Below are positions 1-7,400 of a stretch of 8,573 bases of DNA, one piece after another (positions within the stretch are counted from its first letter, which is position 1; each line of letters opens with the position of its first letter). Source of the DNA: Prevotellaceae bacterium (GTDB lineage Bacteria > Bacteroidota > Bacteroidia > Bacteroidales > UBA932); contig JAIRLC010000034.1 of NCBI GenBank assembly GCA_031259645.1, positions 1-8,573 on the forward strand, written 5' to 3'. The translations under genes and the position numbers were made by a program. Below the pieces are notes generated by a model that ran no database searches, was not told the DNA's origin, and worked only from the letters and a program-made list of their open reading frames with translations.

Positions 1-339
1 TACAAACAAATCCAGCAAATCAAAAAAATGGGAAACATCAAAGATTTGGCGGCCATGATACCCGGCGTGGGCAAAGCCATCAAAGATGTTGATCTCGACA
101 ATGCCTCTTTCAAAAATATTGAAGCCATTATTCAATCCATGACGCCAGCAGAACGTGCAAACCCCGCTATTTTCAACGGAAGCCGGCGCAAGCGCGTGGC
201 CATGGGCAGCGGCACCAATATTGCCGAAGTAAACCGCCTCATGAAACAATTTGACGACATGCGCAAAATGATGAAAAACCTCGGCGGTGGGAAAAATATG
301 ATGCGGGCCATGAGCGCCATGCGGGGACTACAACGATAA
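1..339 (+). CDS. ffh: Signal recognition particle protein Ffh (SRP54), C-terminal part of the M domain; 5' end outside window
   Basis: Ffh is the protein subunit of the signal recognition particle. It binds signal sequences and 4.5S/SRP RNA and delivers ribosomes to FtsY at the inner membrane. The reading frame is open from base 1, so only the last 112 residues are present. The visible part is the methionine-rich M domain: 'MIPGVGK', then 'SMTPAER', then the RNA-binding signature '[13 protein letters not shown]' followed by '[18 protein letters not shown]' and a Met-rich tail. The NG GTPase domain lies upstream of the window. The 3' end looks normal, with no truncation. folD starts 10 nt downstream on the same strand, so co-transcription is likely. 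Family identity is seen directly from the M-domain signature; the start cannot be assessed. Confidence 0.96.
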   Translation, partial: YKQIQQIKKMGNIKDLAAMIPGVGKAIKDVDLDNASFKNIEAIIQSMTPAERANPAIFNGSRRKRVAMGSGTNIAEVNRLMKQFDDMRKMMKNLGGGKNMMRAMSAMRGLQR

Positions 340-349
340 TATACAATAT

Positions 350-1228
350 ATGATTATACTCGACGGAAAAGCCACAGCCGAAGCGCTGAAAAAAGAAATT
401 GCACAAACCGTGCAACAATGGGAAAAAGAGGGAAAGAAAACCCCGCACCTCGCAGCCATTTTAGTGGGCTGCGACGGCGCCAGCGAAACTTATGTCAATA
501 GCAAAGAGCGCGACTGCCATGAGGTAGGCATGCAATCCACCGTCATTCGCCTGCCCGACGCCATTACGGAAGCAGAACTGCTCCAAAAAGTAAACGACAT
601 AAACCGCGACGCCGGTATCGACGGCTTAATTGTACAGTTACCCTTACCCAAACATATTAACGAGCAAAAAATCATTGAAGCCATTGATCCGGGAAAAGAC
701 GTGGACGGATTCCACCCCCTGAATGTAGGACGCATGGTAACAGGACTCCCAAGTTACATATCGGCGACGCCCGGCGGCATCATAGAACTACTGGCGCGCT
801 ATCATATTGAAACGGCGGGGAAACACGTGGTCGTCATCGGCCGCAGCAACATCGTGGGACGGCCTGTGGCCAACCTCCTCTCCTTAAAAGCCAATCCCGG
901 CAACTGCACCGTAACCCTCTGCCACAGCCACACCAACAACATGAAAGCCTTGTGTTTACAGGCCGACATTATTATTGCAGCCCTCGGCAAACCCGGATTT
1001 CTGACCGGTGACATGGTCCGTGAAGGCACTATCGTAATTGATGTGGGCATTACCCGCGTAAAAGCGGCTACAAAAAATGGATTTCGCCTCGTAGGCGATG
1101 TAAATTTCAACGAGGTAGCGCCTAAATGCAGCTATATCACACCCGTGCCGGGAGGCATAGGACCAATGACCCGCGTATCCTTACTCAAAAACACCCTCAA
1201 GGCGGCTGCCAAAGAAGTATTTGCGTAA
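350..1228 (+). CDS. folD: Bifunctional methylenetetrahydrofolate dehydrogenase / methenyltetrahydrofolate cyclohydrolase
   Basis: FolD interconverts 5,10-methylene-THF, 5,10-methenyl-THF and 10-formyl-THF (EC 1.5.1.5 and 3.5.4.9) in the cytoplasm and supplies formyl groups for purine synthesis. The 292-residue length is normal. Visible motifs in order: 'YVNSKERDC' at about 48-56, with the catalytic Tyr48/Lys52 pair; 'LIVQLPLP' at 93-100; 'DVDGFHP' at 117-123, with Asp119 at the substrate-binding position; the NADP-binding '[11 protein letters not shown]' at 162-172; 'CHSHT'; 'VIDVGI'; and the C-terminal signature '[11 protein letters not shown]' at 265-275. The sequence before 'TPGGI' reads 'ISA', where many bacterial FolDs have Pro-Cys. 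The ATG at 350 starts right at the conserved N-terminal 'ILDGK' and has no clear Shine-Dalgarno, as is common in this phylum. It follows ffh by 10 nt, and its stop is 1 nt from the stop of the convergent DUF3276 gene. Confidence 0.97.
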   Translation: MIILDGKATAEALKKEIAQTVQQWEKEGKKTPHLAAILVGCDGASETYVNSKERDCHEVGMQSTVIRLPDAITEAELLQKVNDINRDAGIDGLIVQLPLPKHINEQKIIEAIDPGKDVDGFHPLNVGRMVTGLPSYISATPGGIIELLARYHIETAGKHVVVIGRSNIVGRPVANLLSLKANPGNCTVTLCHSHTNNMKALCLQADIIIAALGKPGFLTGDMVREGTIVIDVGITRVKAATKNGFRLVGDVNFNEVAPKCSYITPVPGGIGPMTRVSLLKNTLKAAAKEVFA

Positions 1229-1229
1229 T

Positions 1230-1577
1230 TTAACTACTCAAATCTTCAAATTCCCCGCCAGAAAAGTCGGAACCCTTGCGTTCTTCCCGCGGCACAATGT
1301 CGGGCGCATGCTTCTTAATGTACGCAATAGCCTCATTCAGACCTTCTTCAAACTTATCAAAATCCTCTTTATACAGGAATATCTTATGTTTCTCATAAAT
1401 AAAACGCCCCTCACGGTCAACCCGGCGCTTACTTTCTGTTACTGTAAGATACAAGTCGCTACCTTTTGTTGCTTTCACATCAAAAAAATAGGTCCTCTTT
1501 CCTGCTCGTACCGACTTTGAAAAAACGTCATCACCAGCATGTTCAGGAAAATCACTTCGATCAAAATTTTCCATCAT
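1230..1577 (-). CDS. PUR-domain nucleic acid-binding protein (DUF3276 family)
   Basis: This is a 115-residue protein of the DUF3276/PUR alpha-beta-gamma family, widespread in Bacteroidota and related to the Borrelia Pur-alpha-like protein BpuR. Family members bind single-stranded purine-rich DNA or RNA through a Whirly-like beta fold. A regulatory role here is inference. Visible features: a core from about residue 19 ('FSKSVRAGKRTYFFDVKATK') continuing through 'LYLTVTESKR' and 'KHKIFLYKEDFDKFEEGLNEA', the beta-strands plus helix of one PUR repeat. The C-terminal tail is short and acidic/Ser-rich, ending 'FEDLSS'. Two adjacent ATG codons (1577-1575 and 1574-1572) could both serve as start; the first is used here. 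Within this window it is the only conventional gene on the minus strand. It is divergent from nusB and convergent with folD, so it is probably monocistronic with its own promoter. Confidence 0.9.
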   Translation of the reverse strand: MMENFDRSDFPEHAGDDVFSKSVRAGKRTYFFDVKATKGSDLYLTVTESKRRVDREGRFIYEKHKIFLYKEDFDKFEEGLNEAIAYIKKHAPDIVPREERKGSDFSGGEFEDLSS

Positions 1578-1605
1578 AACTACAATTTTTAATTAATTTA
1601 CCCTA

Positions 1606-1613
1606 CAAAAGTA
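1606..1613 (-). promoter_or_regulatory. Bacteroidota -7 promoter box (TACTTTTG) for the DUF3276 gene
   Basis: Read on the minus strand, the sequence is TACTTTTG, an exact match to TAnnTTTG, the -7 element of the Bacteroidota housekeeping sigma factor. A start site about 6 nt downstream would give a 5' leader of roughly 20-25 nt before the ATG at 1577. A matching TTTG -33 element is not evident about 19-20 nt upstream, so the assignment rests on the -7 box and its position. Confidence 0.5.
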
Positions 1614-1631
1614 AAATAAATTATTACTTTA

Positions 1632-1663
1632 TTCGTGTTTTAAATGTTAAAAAACTATCTTTG
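1632..1663 (+). promoter_or_regulatory. Promoter for the nusB-yajC-YbbR-coaE cluster (-7 box TATCTTTG)
   Basis: TATCTTTG at 1656-1663 is an exact TAnnTTTG -7 box. A weak -33 candidate, TTCG at 1632-1635, lies 20 nt upstream; the usual form is TTTG. Predicted transcription starts near 1670, about 30 nt before the nusB ATG at 1699. Thirteen bases around the box (AACTATCTTTGTA) recur exactly at the porT promoter-like site. The upstream stretch is shared with the divergent DUF3276 promoter. Confidence 0.65.
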
Positions 1664-1698
1664 TACAAAATTTGTTATTTTATAGAATAAGAAGGACT

Positions 1699-2685
1699 AT
1701 GTTGACACGCCGTTTTTTACGTGTAAAAGCATTTAAAATTTTGTTCAGTTATGCTTACTCTGACAACGATTCGCTGCTACATGCTGAAAAAGATTTAAGG
1801 GCCAGTTTGGAGAAAACTTACGATCTTTATCATTATTTACTTTCAGCTATTATTGCAGTAGCCGACTATGCCGAAGAACGCATAGAAATAGGTTTGCGGA
1901 AATTTAAACCTTCCGAAGCAGAAGCCAATCCTAATAAGAAGTTCATTAACAATGAGATAATTGCAATTCTCAGGGAAAACACGGCGCTGCAAAAATACAA
2001 TGCAAAACAGCATTTAAACTGGCGAGAACACGCCGACGTGATAAAACAGATTTATATCAACATAATAGAACGTCCTTATTACAAGGACTATATGCTATCT
2101 ACAAATAATTCTTTCCACGAAGAATTACGCCTCGTAGAAGAATTTTTCAGAAACGAATTTGAGGGCAACGAGCTAATAGAGAGCATGATAGAGGAAATGA
2201 ACGCCTACTGGGCCGATGACATCGGTTTCGCGCTTATATCCATTATCAGGACAATAAGCGGTCTTCGCCAGGAGCGGGATACGGAAAACATCCTCATGCC
2301 GATGTTCCGCGCGCCCGATGACGAAGAATACGTATTTGAACTGCTCCGCTATTCGTTGGAGCACTTTAAAGAACATTCACAGCTTGCGCATCAATACGTA
2401 CAAAACTGGGAATCAGACCGCATTGCATTTGTGGACATGGCGCTCATTGTCATGGGAATTTCCGAAGCCCTGGCCTTCCCCAGTATCCCCGTCAAGGTAA
2501 CCATCAACGAATATGTGGAAATTGCCAAATACTACAGCACGCGCAACAGCCATGTCTTCGTAAACGGCGTACTCGACAAAGTGATTCAGAATTTGCTGCA
2601 TGAAGGCATCATCAAAAAAAGCGGGCGGGGGCTCATTGAAGAAACAATCGTAAAAAAACCAAATAACAAATTTAAACAAATATAA
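1699..2685 (+). CDS. nusB: Transcription antitermination protein NusB, long Bacteroidota form
   Basis: NusB binds boxA RNA together with NusE (ribosomal protein S10) and promotes antitermination of rRNA operons. The N-terminus 'LTRRFLRVKAFKILFSYAYS' is the family's first helix, with its basic RNA-contacting face. The C-terminal part carries 'NWESDRIAFVDMALIVMGISEAL', then 'VTINEYVEIAKYYST' (about 267-281) and 'FVNGVLDKVI' (287-296), the most conserved NusB motifs. At 328 residues it is much longer than E. coli NusB (about 139). The extra sequence lies between the first helix and the C-terminal domain, as I recall for NusB annotations in this phylum. The ATG at 1699 is preferred over an in-frame TTG at 1672, because the -7 box at 1656-1663 puts the TTG on top of the likely transcription start and the family homology begins at the ATG. 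An AAGGA lies only 2 nt before the ATG. yajC follows after 3 nt. Confidence 0.92.
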   Translation: MLTRRFLRVKAFKILFSYAYSDNDSLLHAEKDLRASLEKTYDLYHYLLSAIIAVADYAEERIEIGLRKFKPSEAEANPNKKFINNEIIAILRENTALQKYNAKQHLNWREHADVIKQIYINIIERPYYKDYMLSTNNSFHEELRLVEEFFRNEFEGNELIESMIEEMNAYWADDIGFALISIIRTISGLRQERDTENILMPMFRAPDDEEYVFELLRYSLEHFKEHSQLAHQYVQNWESDRIAFVDMALIVMGISEALAFPSIPVKVTINEYVEIAKYYSTRNSHVFVNGVLDKVIQNLLHEGIIKKSGRGLIEETIVKKPNNKFKQI

Positions 2686-2688
2686 TTT

Positions 2689-3012
2689 ATGAGAACATTT
2701 GTATTCCTCCAAGAACAAGGAGGACAAAGCGCACAAGGCGGTGGAAGTTTAAATTTTCTTTTAATGATGGGCTTGATCTTTGTGGTCATGTACTTTTTCA
2801 TGATACGTCCGCAACAAAAGCGCCAAAAAGAATTACGCAAATTTCGTGAAGAACTGAAAAAAGGCGACAAGGTGGTGACTTCCGGTGGAATTTACGGCAT
2901 TGTGATTGAAATTAAAGACGCTTACGCCATTGTGGAAGTGGACACAAACGTGAAATTACGCTTCGATAAATCAACGATATTGAAAGATATGTCGGATGCG
3001 CCTGCCAAGTAA
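2689..3012 (+). CDS. yajC: Preprotein translocase-associated protein YajC
   Basis: YajC is a small single-span inner-membrane protein that associates with SecDF-YidC and the Sec translocon. The 107-residue length is typical. A short Gln/Gly-rich N-terminus is followed by a hydrophobic segment at about 22-40 ('NFLLMMGLIFVVMYFFMI') and then the hallmark 'RPQQKRQKE' on the cytoplasmic side. The soluble domain reads 'LKKGDKVVTSGGIYGIV', which is highly diagnostic for YajC. It lies 3 nt after nusB and its 3' end overlaps the YbbR-like gene by 17 nt, so translational coupling is likely. No secD or secF is present here. Confidence 0.96.
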   Translation: MRTFVFLQEQGGQSAQGGGSLNFLLMMGLIFVVMYFFMIRPQQKRQKELRKFREELKKGDKVVTSGGIYGIVIEIKDAYAIVEVDTNVKLRFDKSTILKDMSDAPAK

Positions 3013-3409
3013 AATAATAAACCGGAGATTGTATGTTTTCCTCCTTTTTGTACTGGGAGCAACCGGTGCATGCTTTATCAATAAGCTGTCGAAGGTGTAT
3101 CCTTATCAATTGTCGTTTACGGCATGCGTGTACAGCAGTTCGGAAAAAACACCGGTAAACTGTGCCGAAAATCTTTTAAGAATCAGGGTGAAGGCAAGTG
3201 GTTTTTACATTATGAAACACCTGACCCGCCCCGCGCGCCTTAATATTGATATAAAAAGAACAAAAGCAGTGCGCACATTAATTGAAGATCAGGTAGAATA
3301 TAACATACCTACAAGCGCCATACAGGGCTACATCAAGGAAGCCATAGGAAGTGAAGGGATAGAGGTAGATCATATTATTACCGAATCATTGTTGTTTGAA
3401 AGCGATTAA
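2996..3409 (+). CDS. YbbR-like membrane-anchored protein, short form
   Basis: By position (between yajC and coaE) and by sequence pattern this corresponds to the YbbR-like gene found at this spot in other Bacteroidota. YbbR domains are found in CdaR, a regulator of the diadenylate cyclase CdaA in Firmicutes; the role in Bacteroidota is not established. A basic N-terminus ('KIINRR') precedes one hydrophobic stretch at about residues 12-28, then an extracytoplasmic region with a pattern like one YbbR repeat: 'LLRIRVKASGFYIMKHL' and 'ARLNIDIKR'. The usual protein at this locus is, from memory, about 300 residues or more; this one is 137 and ends with a clean stop 3 nt before coaE, so repeats appear lost rather than interrupted. 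'GATGAC' (about 21-26) resembles a lipobox only poorly. The ATG at 2996 overlaps yajC; a TTG at 3029 is an alternative but would remove the basic N-terminus. Confidence 0.7.
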   Translation: MRLPSKIINRRLYVFLLFVLGATGACFINKLSKVYPYQLSFTACVYSSSEKTPVNCAENLLRIRVKASGFYIMKHLTRPARLNIDIKRTKAVRTLIEDQVEYNIPTSAIQGYIKEAIGSEGIEVDHIITESLLFESD

Positions 3410-3412
3410 CCA

Positions 3413-3997
3413 ATGACAACCGTGGGACTAAGTGGTGGAATGGGTAGCGGGAAAACAGTGGTATCCCGCATTTTTCACACATTGGGCATACCCGTATTCT
3501 ATGCCGACGCCGTAACAAAAGAACTTTACGACACCCATGAGGGATTACGCCAGACACTGACTAACCTCTTGGGCGAAGACGTCTATCAAAACGGTTGCCT
3601 GCAGCGTAAACGCATGGCCGCGCTTATTTTTTCTGACGGCCGCCTGCTTCAAAAAGTAAATGCACTGATACATCCATTGGTGCTGCAACAGTTCCACCAA
3701 TGGGCACAACAGCAGCAAACGCCTTATGTGGTGCAGGAAGCAGCCATTTTATTTGAAAGCGGGACAAATGAAAAAATGGATTACACCATTGCTGTAACAG
3801 CGCCGGAAGCGTTGCGTATTACACGCACAATGCAACGCGATAACATCACGAAACAGGAAATAAAAAACAGGCTGCAATGGCAATGGCCGGACGAGAAACG
3901 CAATGCGAAAGCCGATTTCATCATTATCAACGATGACCAACAGGCGCTATTGCCGCAAGTATTAACAATTCACGAAAATATTTTAAAGCATATATGA
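3413..3997 (+). CDS. coaE: Dephospho-CoA kinase
   Basis: CoaE phosphorylates the ribose 3'-OH of dephospho-CoA, the last step of coenzyme A synthesis (EC 2.7.1.24), in the cytoplasm. The 194-residue length is normal. The P-loop 'GGMGSGKT' is at residues 8-15. It is followed by 'VFYADAVTKEL', with the acidic Asp32 of the substrate site, and 'LIHPLV'. 'VVQEAAILFESG' corresponds to the family's conserved LFE segment, and the region around 'MQRDNITKQEIKNRLQWQ' corresponds to the lid and its basic residues. It starts 3 nt after the YbbR-like gene, and its TGA overlaps the ATG of the next gene (ATGA), which indicates translational coupling. Confidence 0.95.
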   Translation: MTTVGLSGGMGSGKTVVSRIFHTLGIPVFYADAVTKELYDTHEGLRQTLTNLLGEDVYQNGCLQRKRMAALIFSDGRLLQKVNALIHPLVLQQFHQWAQQQQTPYVVQEAAILFESGTNEKMDYTIAVTAPEALRITRTMQRDNITKQEIKNRLQWQWPDEKRNAKADFIIINDDQQALLPQVLTIHENILKHI

Positions 3998-4428
3998 AAA
4001 CCAATTTACAAAAAGTATTGTACATTTCCGGCTATCCGGGATTATTTTCCTTAATTTCACAAGGCCGCAACGGTGTGATTGTAGAGGCCATGTCTGACAA
4101 AAAACGAATGAGCGCCGGCCCCTCCATGCGTGTGACGAACCTTTCGGAAGTAGCCATGTTTACCGATACCGATGAAATTCCTTTGAAAGAAGTATTGCTC
4201 AAAATTAAAGCTTGCCAAAACGGTGAACCCGCCATTGACCACAAATCGGACACAACCGCCTTACATAAATTTATGGAAACGGTATTGCCCAACTACGACC
4301 GCGACCGCGTATATACATCGCACATAAAAAAATTGGTGGAATGGTACAATATATTGCAGAAAAACGACATGCTTGAGTTTGAAGACGACGAAAACGACGC
4401 CAAAGAAGAAACGGAAAACAAAGAATAA
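3994..4428 (+). CDS. DUF5606 family protein of unknown function
   Basis: This 144-residue protein sits in the conserved Bacteroidota position directly after coaE and matches the DUF5606 pattern. The N-terminal domain reads '[17 protein letters not shown]', 'GVIVEAM', '[14 protein letters not shown]' and '[11 protein letters not shown]', an alternating strand pattern suggesting a small beta-rich fold. It is followed by a helical part ('[32 protein letters not shown]') and a very acidic tail from about residue 128 ('[16 protein letters not shown]'). There is no signal peptide or membrane segment, so it is probably cytoplasmic. The biochemical role is unknown. It overlaps coaE by 4 nt and purL starts 5 nt after it. 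Confidence 0.85.
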   Translation: MKTNLQKVLYISGYPGLFSLISQGRNGVIVEAMSDKKRMSAGPSMRVTNLSEVAMFTDTDEIPLKEVLLKIKACQNGEPAIDHKSDTTALHKFMETVLPNYDRDRVYTSHIKKLVEWYNILQKNDMLEFEDDENDAKEETENKE

Positions 4429-4433
4429 TCCTT

Positions 4434-6671
4434 ATGCAGCCTATAAACTACGACACAGCAAAAGATTTGGGATTACTGCCCGAAGAATTTGACAAAATCA
4501 AAGAAATATTAGGGCGCCTGCCTAATTTCACGGAACTTAGTATTTTTTCGGCCATGTGGAGCGAACATGCCTCGTATAAAAATTCCATCAAATGGCTGAA
4601 AACATTGCCGAAGAAAGGCAAACATATTTTAGCCGAAGCCGGTGAGGAAAATGCCGGGCTTGTAGATATAGGCGACGGTTTGGCCTGTGCTTTCAAAATC
4701 GAATCACACAACCATCCGTGTGCGGTGGAGCCCATACAGGGCGCGGCCACCGGCGTAGGTGGCATTAACCGCGATATCTTCACCATGGGCGCGCGTCCTA
4801 TTGCCCAACTCAACTCCCTGCGTTTCGGCAATCCTGCCGACGAACGCACAAAATTCCTGCTGCGCGGCGTAGTAAAAGGCATCAGCCATTACGGTAATTG
4901 CTTCGGCGTACCGGTGGTAGGCGGCGAAGTTTATTTTGACGAATGTTACCATGTCAATCCATTGGTAAACGCCATGTCTGTGGGGTTGGTACGGAAAGGA
5001 GAAACCATCTCGGCCACCGCATCGGGCGCAGGCAATCCGGTGTATATTGTAGGCTCATCAACCGGAAAAGACGGCATACACGGCGCCTCTTTTGCATCGG
5101 CCAACATTACCGAAGATTCGGCCAACGACATTCCCTCCATCCAAGTAGGCGACCCTTTCATGGAAAAACTGCTGCTCGAAGCCTCGCTTGAACTCATACA
5201 AAGTGGCGCCGTAGTGGGCATGCAAGACATGGGCGCGGCCGGCATCATTTGCTCCACAAGCGAAATGAGCGAACGCGGCGGGTGCGGCATGCGCATTGAT
5301 CTGAGCAAAGTGCCCATGCGCCAACAAAACATGGAAGCATGGGAAATCCTGCTTTCTGAATCACAGGAACGCATGTTGGTGGTGGTAAAAAAAGGGGAAG
5401 AAGCTATCGTGGAAGACATTTTCAGGAAATGGGACCTTGCCTGTCAGATTATCGGAGAAGTTATTGAAGAAGACAAATTGGAATTTTATCACGAAGGTGA
5501 ATGTAAAGCCGTAGTACCCGCATCGGTATTGGTGTTGGGCGGCGGCGCACCACAATATGACCGTGAATATAAAGAGCCGGCTTATTATCGTGAATATAAA
5601 AAATACGATAACAACAAAGTACCTCAGCCCGGCGACTTGAAACAGGTAGCCTTGACATTAACCGCCAATCCCAATATTGCAAGCAAACGATGGGTTTATG
5701 AGCAATATGACTCGATGGTGCGTACGGTAAACATGAGCACCAACCGCCCTTCCGACGCCGGCGTGGTAAATATTAAAGGCACAAACAAAGCGCTGGCGCT
5801 GTGTACTGACTGCAATAGCCGCTATGTAAAAGCCGATCCCGAAACCGGCGCCATGATTGCCGTGGCCGAGAGTGCGCGCAATGTCGTGTGTTCGGGCGCC
5901 GAGCCCTGCGCTATCACCAACTGCCTCAACTTCGGAAACCCTTACCATCCCGAAGTATATTGGCAATTCGTACAAGCCATAAAAGGAATGGGGCGCGCCT
6001 GTGAACGTTTCGGCACGCCGGTAACCGGCGGCAACGTGAGCTTCTACAACCAATCGGAAATAAAAGGAAAAACGGAAGCCATCAACCCTACGCCAACCAT
6101 CGGTATGCTGGGCGTACTGACCGACAAGGCGCACCAAACCACCCTGGCTTTTCAACAAAAAGGCGATATGATATATTTGCTCGGCGTGTCGCGCGAAGAC
6201 TTGGCCTCGTCGGAATATTTGTACAGCTACCATGGCGTCAAAGCCTCGCCGGCGCCTTATTTCAACCTTGAGGAAGAATTTGCTTTGCAACAAGCCGTAC
6301 TGGGCGCCATCAGGGCTGGATTGGTACAAAGCGCGCACGACGTGTCGGACGGCGGACTGTTCATCACCCTACTCGAATCGGCCATGCCCGGTAATTTAGG
6401 CTTTGATATGACAACCGACGTCGAAATACGCACCGACGCTTTTCTTTTCGGCGAAGCGCAAGGACGCATCGTGGTATCTGTGTCGCCCGCGCAGGAAACC
6501 CGCTTCCTCAACTTCATGGCCACGCAACCCGTGCCCGTTACCACATTGGGGCATGTGACCAAAGGCGAACTAAGAATTGACGATGTGTCGTTCGGTTTTA
6601 TCAACGACTTCAAACTAATTTACGATACGGCGCTTGCACAACTCCTCGACGGCCGCCCACAGCACGCATAA
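4434..6671 (+). CDS. purL: Phosphoribosylformylglycinamidine synthase subunit PurL (small form)
   Basis: PurL catalyses ATP-dependent amidation of FGAR to FGAM in de novo purine synthesis (EC 6.3.5.3). At 745 residues this is the small, multi-subunit type, which needs PurQ (glutaminase) and PurS; neither is in the window. Motifs: 'MWSEHASYK' at 41-49, with the conserved His45; 'KIESHNHP' at 88-95; '[20 protein letters not shown]' at 103-122; '[12 protein letters not shown]'; '[17 protein letters not shown]'; 'MQDMGAAGI'; 'SESQERML'; and in the second half '[12 protein letters not shown]', 'NCLNFGNP', '[13 protein letters not shown]' and 'AHDVSDGG'. The duplicated AIRS-like architecture is therefore complete. 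The residue after His45 is Ala, where PurL proteins commonly have Cys. It follows the DUF5606 gene by 5 nt and precedes menG by 5 nt. Confidence 0.97.
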   Translation: MQPINYDTAKDLGLLPEEFDKIKEILGRLPNFTELSIFSAMWSEHASYKNSIKWLKTLPKKGKHILAEAGEENAGLVDIGDGLACAFKIESHNHPCAVEPIQGAATGVGGINRDIFTMGARPIAQLNSLRFGNPADERTKFLLRGVVKGISHYGNCFGVPVVGGEVYFDECYHVNPLVNAMSVGLVRKGETISATASGAGNPVYIVGSSTGKDGIHGASFASANITEDSANDIPSIQVGDPFMEKLLLEASLELIQSGAVVGMQDMGAAGIICSTSEMSERGGCGMRIDLSKVPMRQQNMEAWEILLSESQERMLVVVKKGEEAIVEDIFRKWDLACQIIGEVIEEDKLEFYHEGECKAVVPASVLVLGGGAPQYDREYKEPAYYREYKKYDNNKVPQPGDLKQVALTLTANPNIASKRWVYEQYDSMVRTVNMSTNRPSDAGVVNIKGTNKALALCTDCNSRYVKADPETGAMIAVAESARNVVCSGAEPCAITNCLNFGNPYHPEVYWQFVQAIKGMGRACERFGTPVTGGNVSFYNQSEIKGKTEAINPTPTIGMLGVLTDKAHQTTLAFQQKGDMIYLLGVSREDLASSEYLYSYHGVKASPAPYFNLEEEFALQQAVLGAIRAGLVQSAHDVSDGGLFITLLESAMPGNLGFDMTTDVEIRTDAFLFGEAQGRIVVSVSPAQETRFLNFMATQPVPVTTLGHVTKGELRIDDVSFGFINDFKLIYDTALAQLLDGRPQHA

Positions 6672-6676
6672 CGCAC

Positions 6677-7381
6677 ATGAGCGTCCAAAGTCCCGATAAA
6701 AGCGCTGCACGCATAGCCGGCATGTTTAACGACATTGCGCCGCATTATGATTTTCTCAACCATTTTCTTTCCTTAGGCTTCGACTACCTGTGGCGGCGGC
6801 GGCTTGTACGCCACATAGCGACACAAAACCCCCGGCACGTTCTCGATGTAGCCACCGGCACCGGCGACCTTGCCTTACTGCTGCAACGCAAAACAAATGC
6901 CGCCATAACCGGCATAGACATTGCCGGAAACATGCTCGCCATCGCAAAAAAGAAAGCCCGCAAACTTGAAAAGCTATGCTTTATGCAAGCGCAAGCCGAA
7001 GCCCTCCCCTTTCCGGACGGCTCATTTGACGCGGTTACTGTGACATTCGGCGTACGGAACTTTGAGAACTTGCAACAAGGACTGACCGAGTTGCAACGCG
7101 TACTTAAACCCGGCGGAGCCCTCGCCGTACTTGAGCTTACCACGCCCCTGTCTTTTCCGCTGAAACAGCTCTACCGCTTTTATTCGTTCCGCCTTATTCC
7201 TTTTTTCGGCCGTTTGATTTCCACACACCGCGCCGCCTACCGCTATTTGCCTCAATCAATAAACGCCTTTCCGCAACGCGAAGCGTTTCTTTCCGAACTG
7301 GAACATACAGGATTTACCACATTAAACTACTGTTCATTTACCGGAGGCGTGTGCTGTTTTTACACTGCAAATAAAAAATAA
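6677..7381 (+). CDS. menG: Demethylmenaquinone methyltransferase (UbiE/MenG family)
   Basis: This SAM-dependent enzyme adds the last methyl group of menaquinone (EC 2.1.1.163). Bacteroidota use menaquinone, so the menaquinone role is preferred over ubiquinone. The 234-residue length is normal. Visible are the UbiE N-terminal signature ('PHYDFLNHFLSLG', about 22-34, then 'LWRRR'), the SAM-binding motif I 'VLDVATGTGDLA' at 55-66, the acidic 'GIDIAGNML' at 79-87, 'TFGVRNFEN' at 123-131, 'RVLKPGG' at 141-147, and the C-terminal 'TGGVCCFYT', the usual UbiE ending. It begins 5 nt after purL. Its last bases overlap the upstream region of the porT promoter-like box. The menG-porT adjacency recurs in other Bacteroidota. 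Confidence 0.95.
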   Translation: MSVQSPDKSAARIAGMFNDIAPHYDFLNHFLSLGFDYLWRRRLVRHIATQNPRHVLDVATGTGDLALLLQRKTNAAITGIDIAGNMLAIAKKKARKLEKLCFMQAQAEALPFPDGSFDAVTVTFGVRNFENLQQGLTELQRVLKPGGALAVLELTTPLSFPLKQLYRFYSFRLIPFFGRLISTHRAAYRYLPQSINAFPQREAFLSELEHTGFTTLNYCSFTGGVCCFYTANKK

Positions 7382-7382
7382 C

Positions 7383-7390
7383 TATCTTTG
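7383..7390 (+). promoter_or_regulatory. Candidate -7 promoter box (TATCTTTG) for porT
   Basis: TATCTTTG exactly matches TAnnTTTG and starts 2 nt after the menG stop codon. It lies within a 13-base stretch (AACTATCTTTGTA, 7380-7392) identical to the one upstream of nusB. No good TTTG -33 element is present; T-rich sequence (TGTTTT, 7355-7360) lies 22 nt upstream, inside menG. Transcription from here would begin only a few bases before the porT ATG at 7401, giving a nearly leaderless mRNA. Confidence 0.5.
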
Positions 7391-7400
7391 TAGCTTGGGC

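Noticed and set aside
1221..1520. 99-codon plus-strand ORF overlapping the DUF3276 gene
   Set aside because: The minus strand encodes a recognisable PUR-domain protein. The plus-strand translation is Phe/Cys-rich with no pattern and starts inside the end of folD.
1672..1698. TTG start for nusB, adding nine residues
   Set aside because: It lies at the predicted transcription start and adds residues with no family match; the ATG at 1699 begins at the conserved N-terminus.
5658..6338. 226-codon minus-strand ORF opposite purL
   Set aside because: It lies wholly within purL, whose motifs are continuous on the plus strand. Its predicted protein has no recognisable motif and looks like a reverse-frame shadow.
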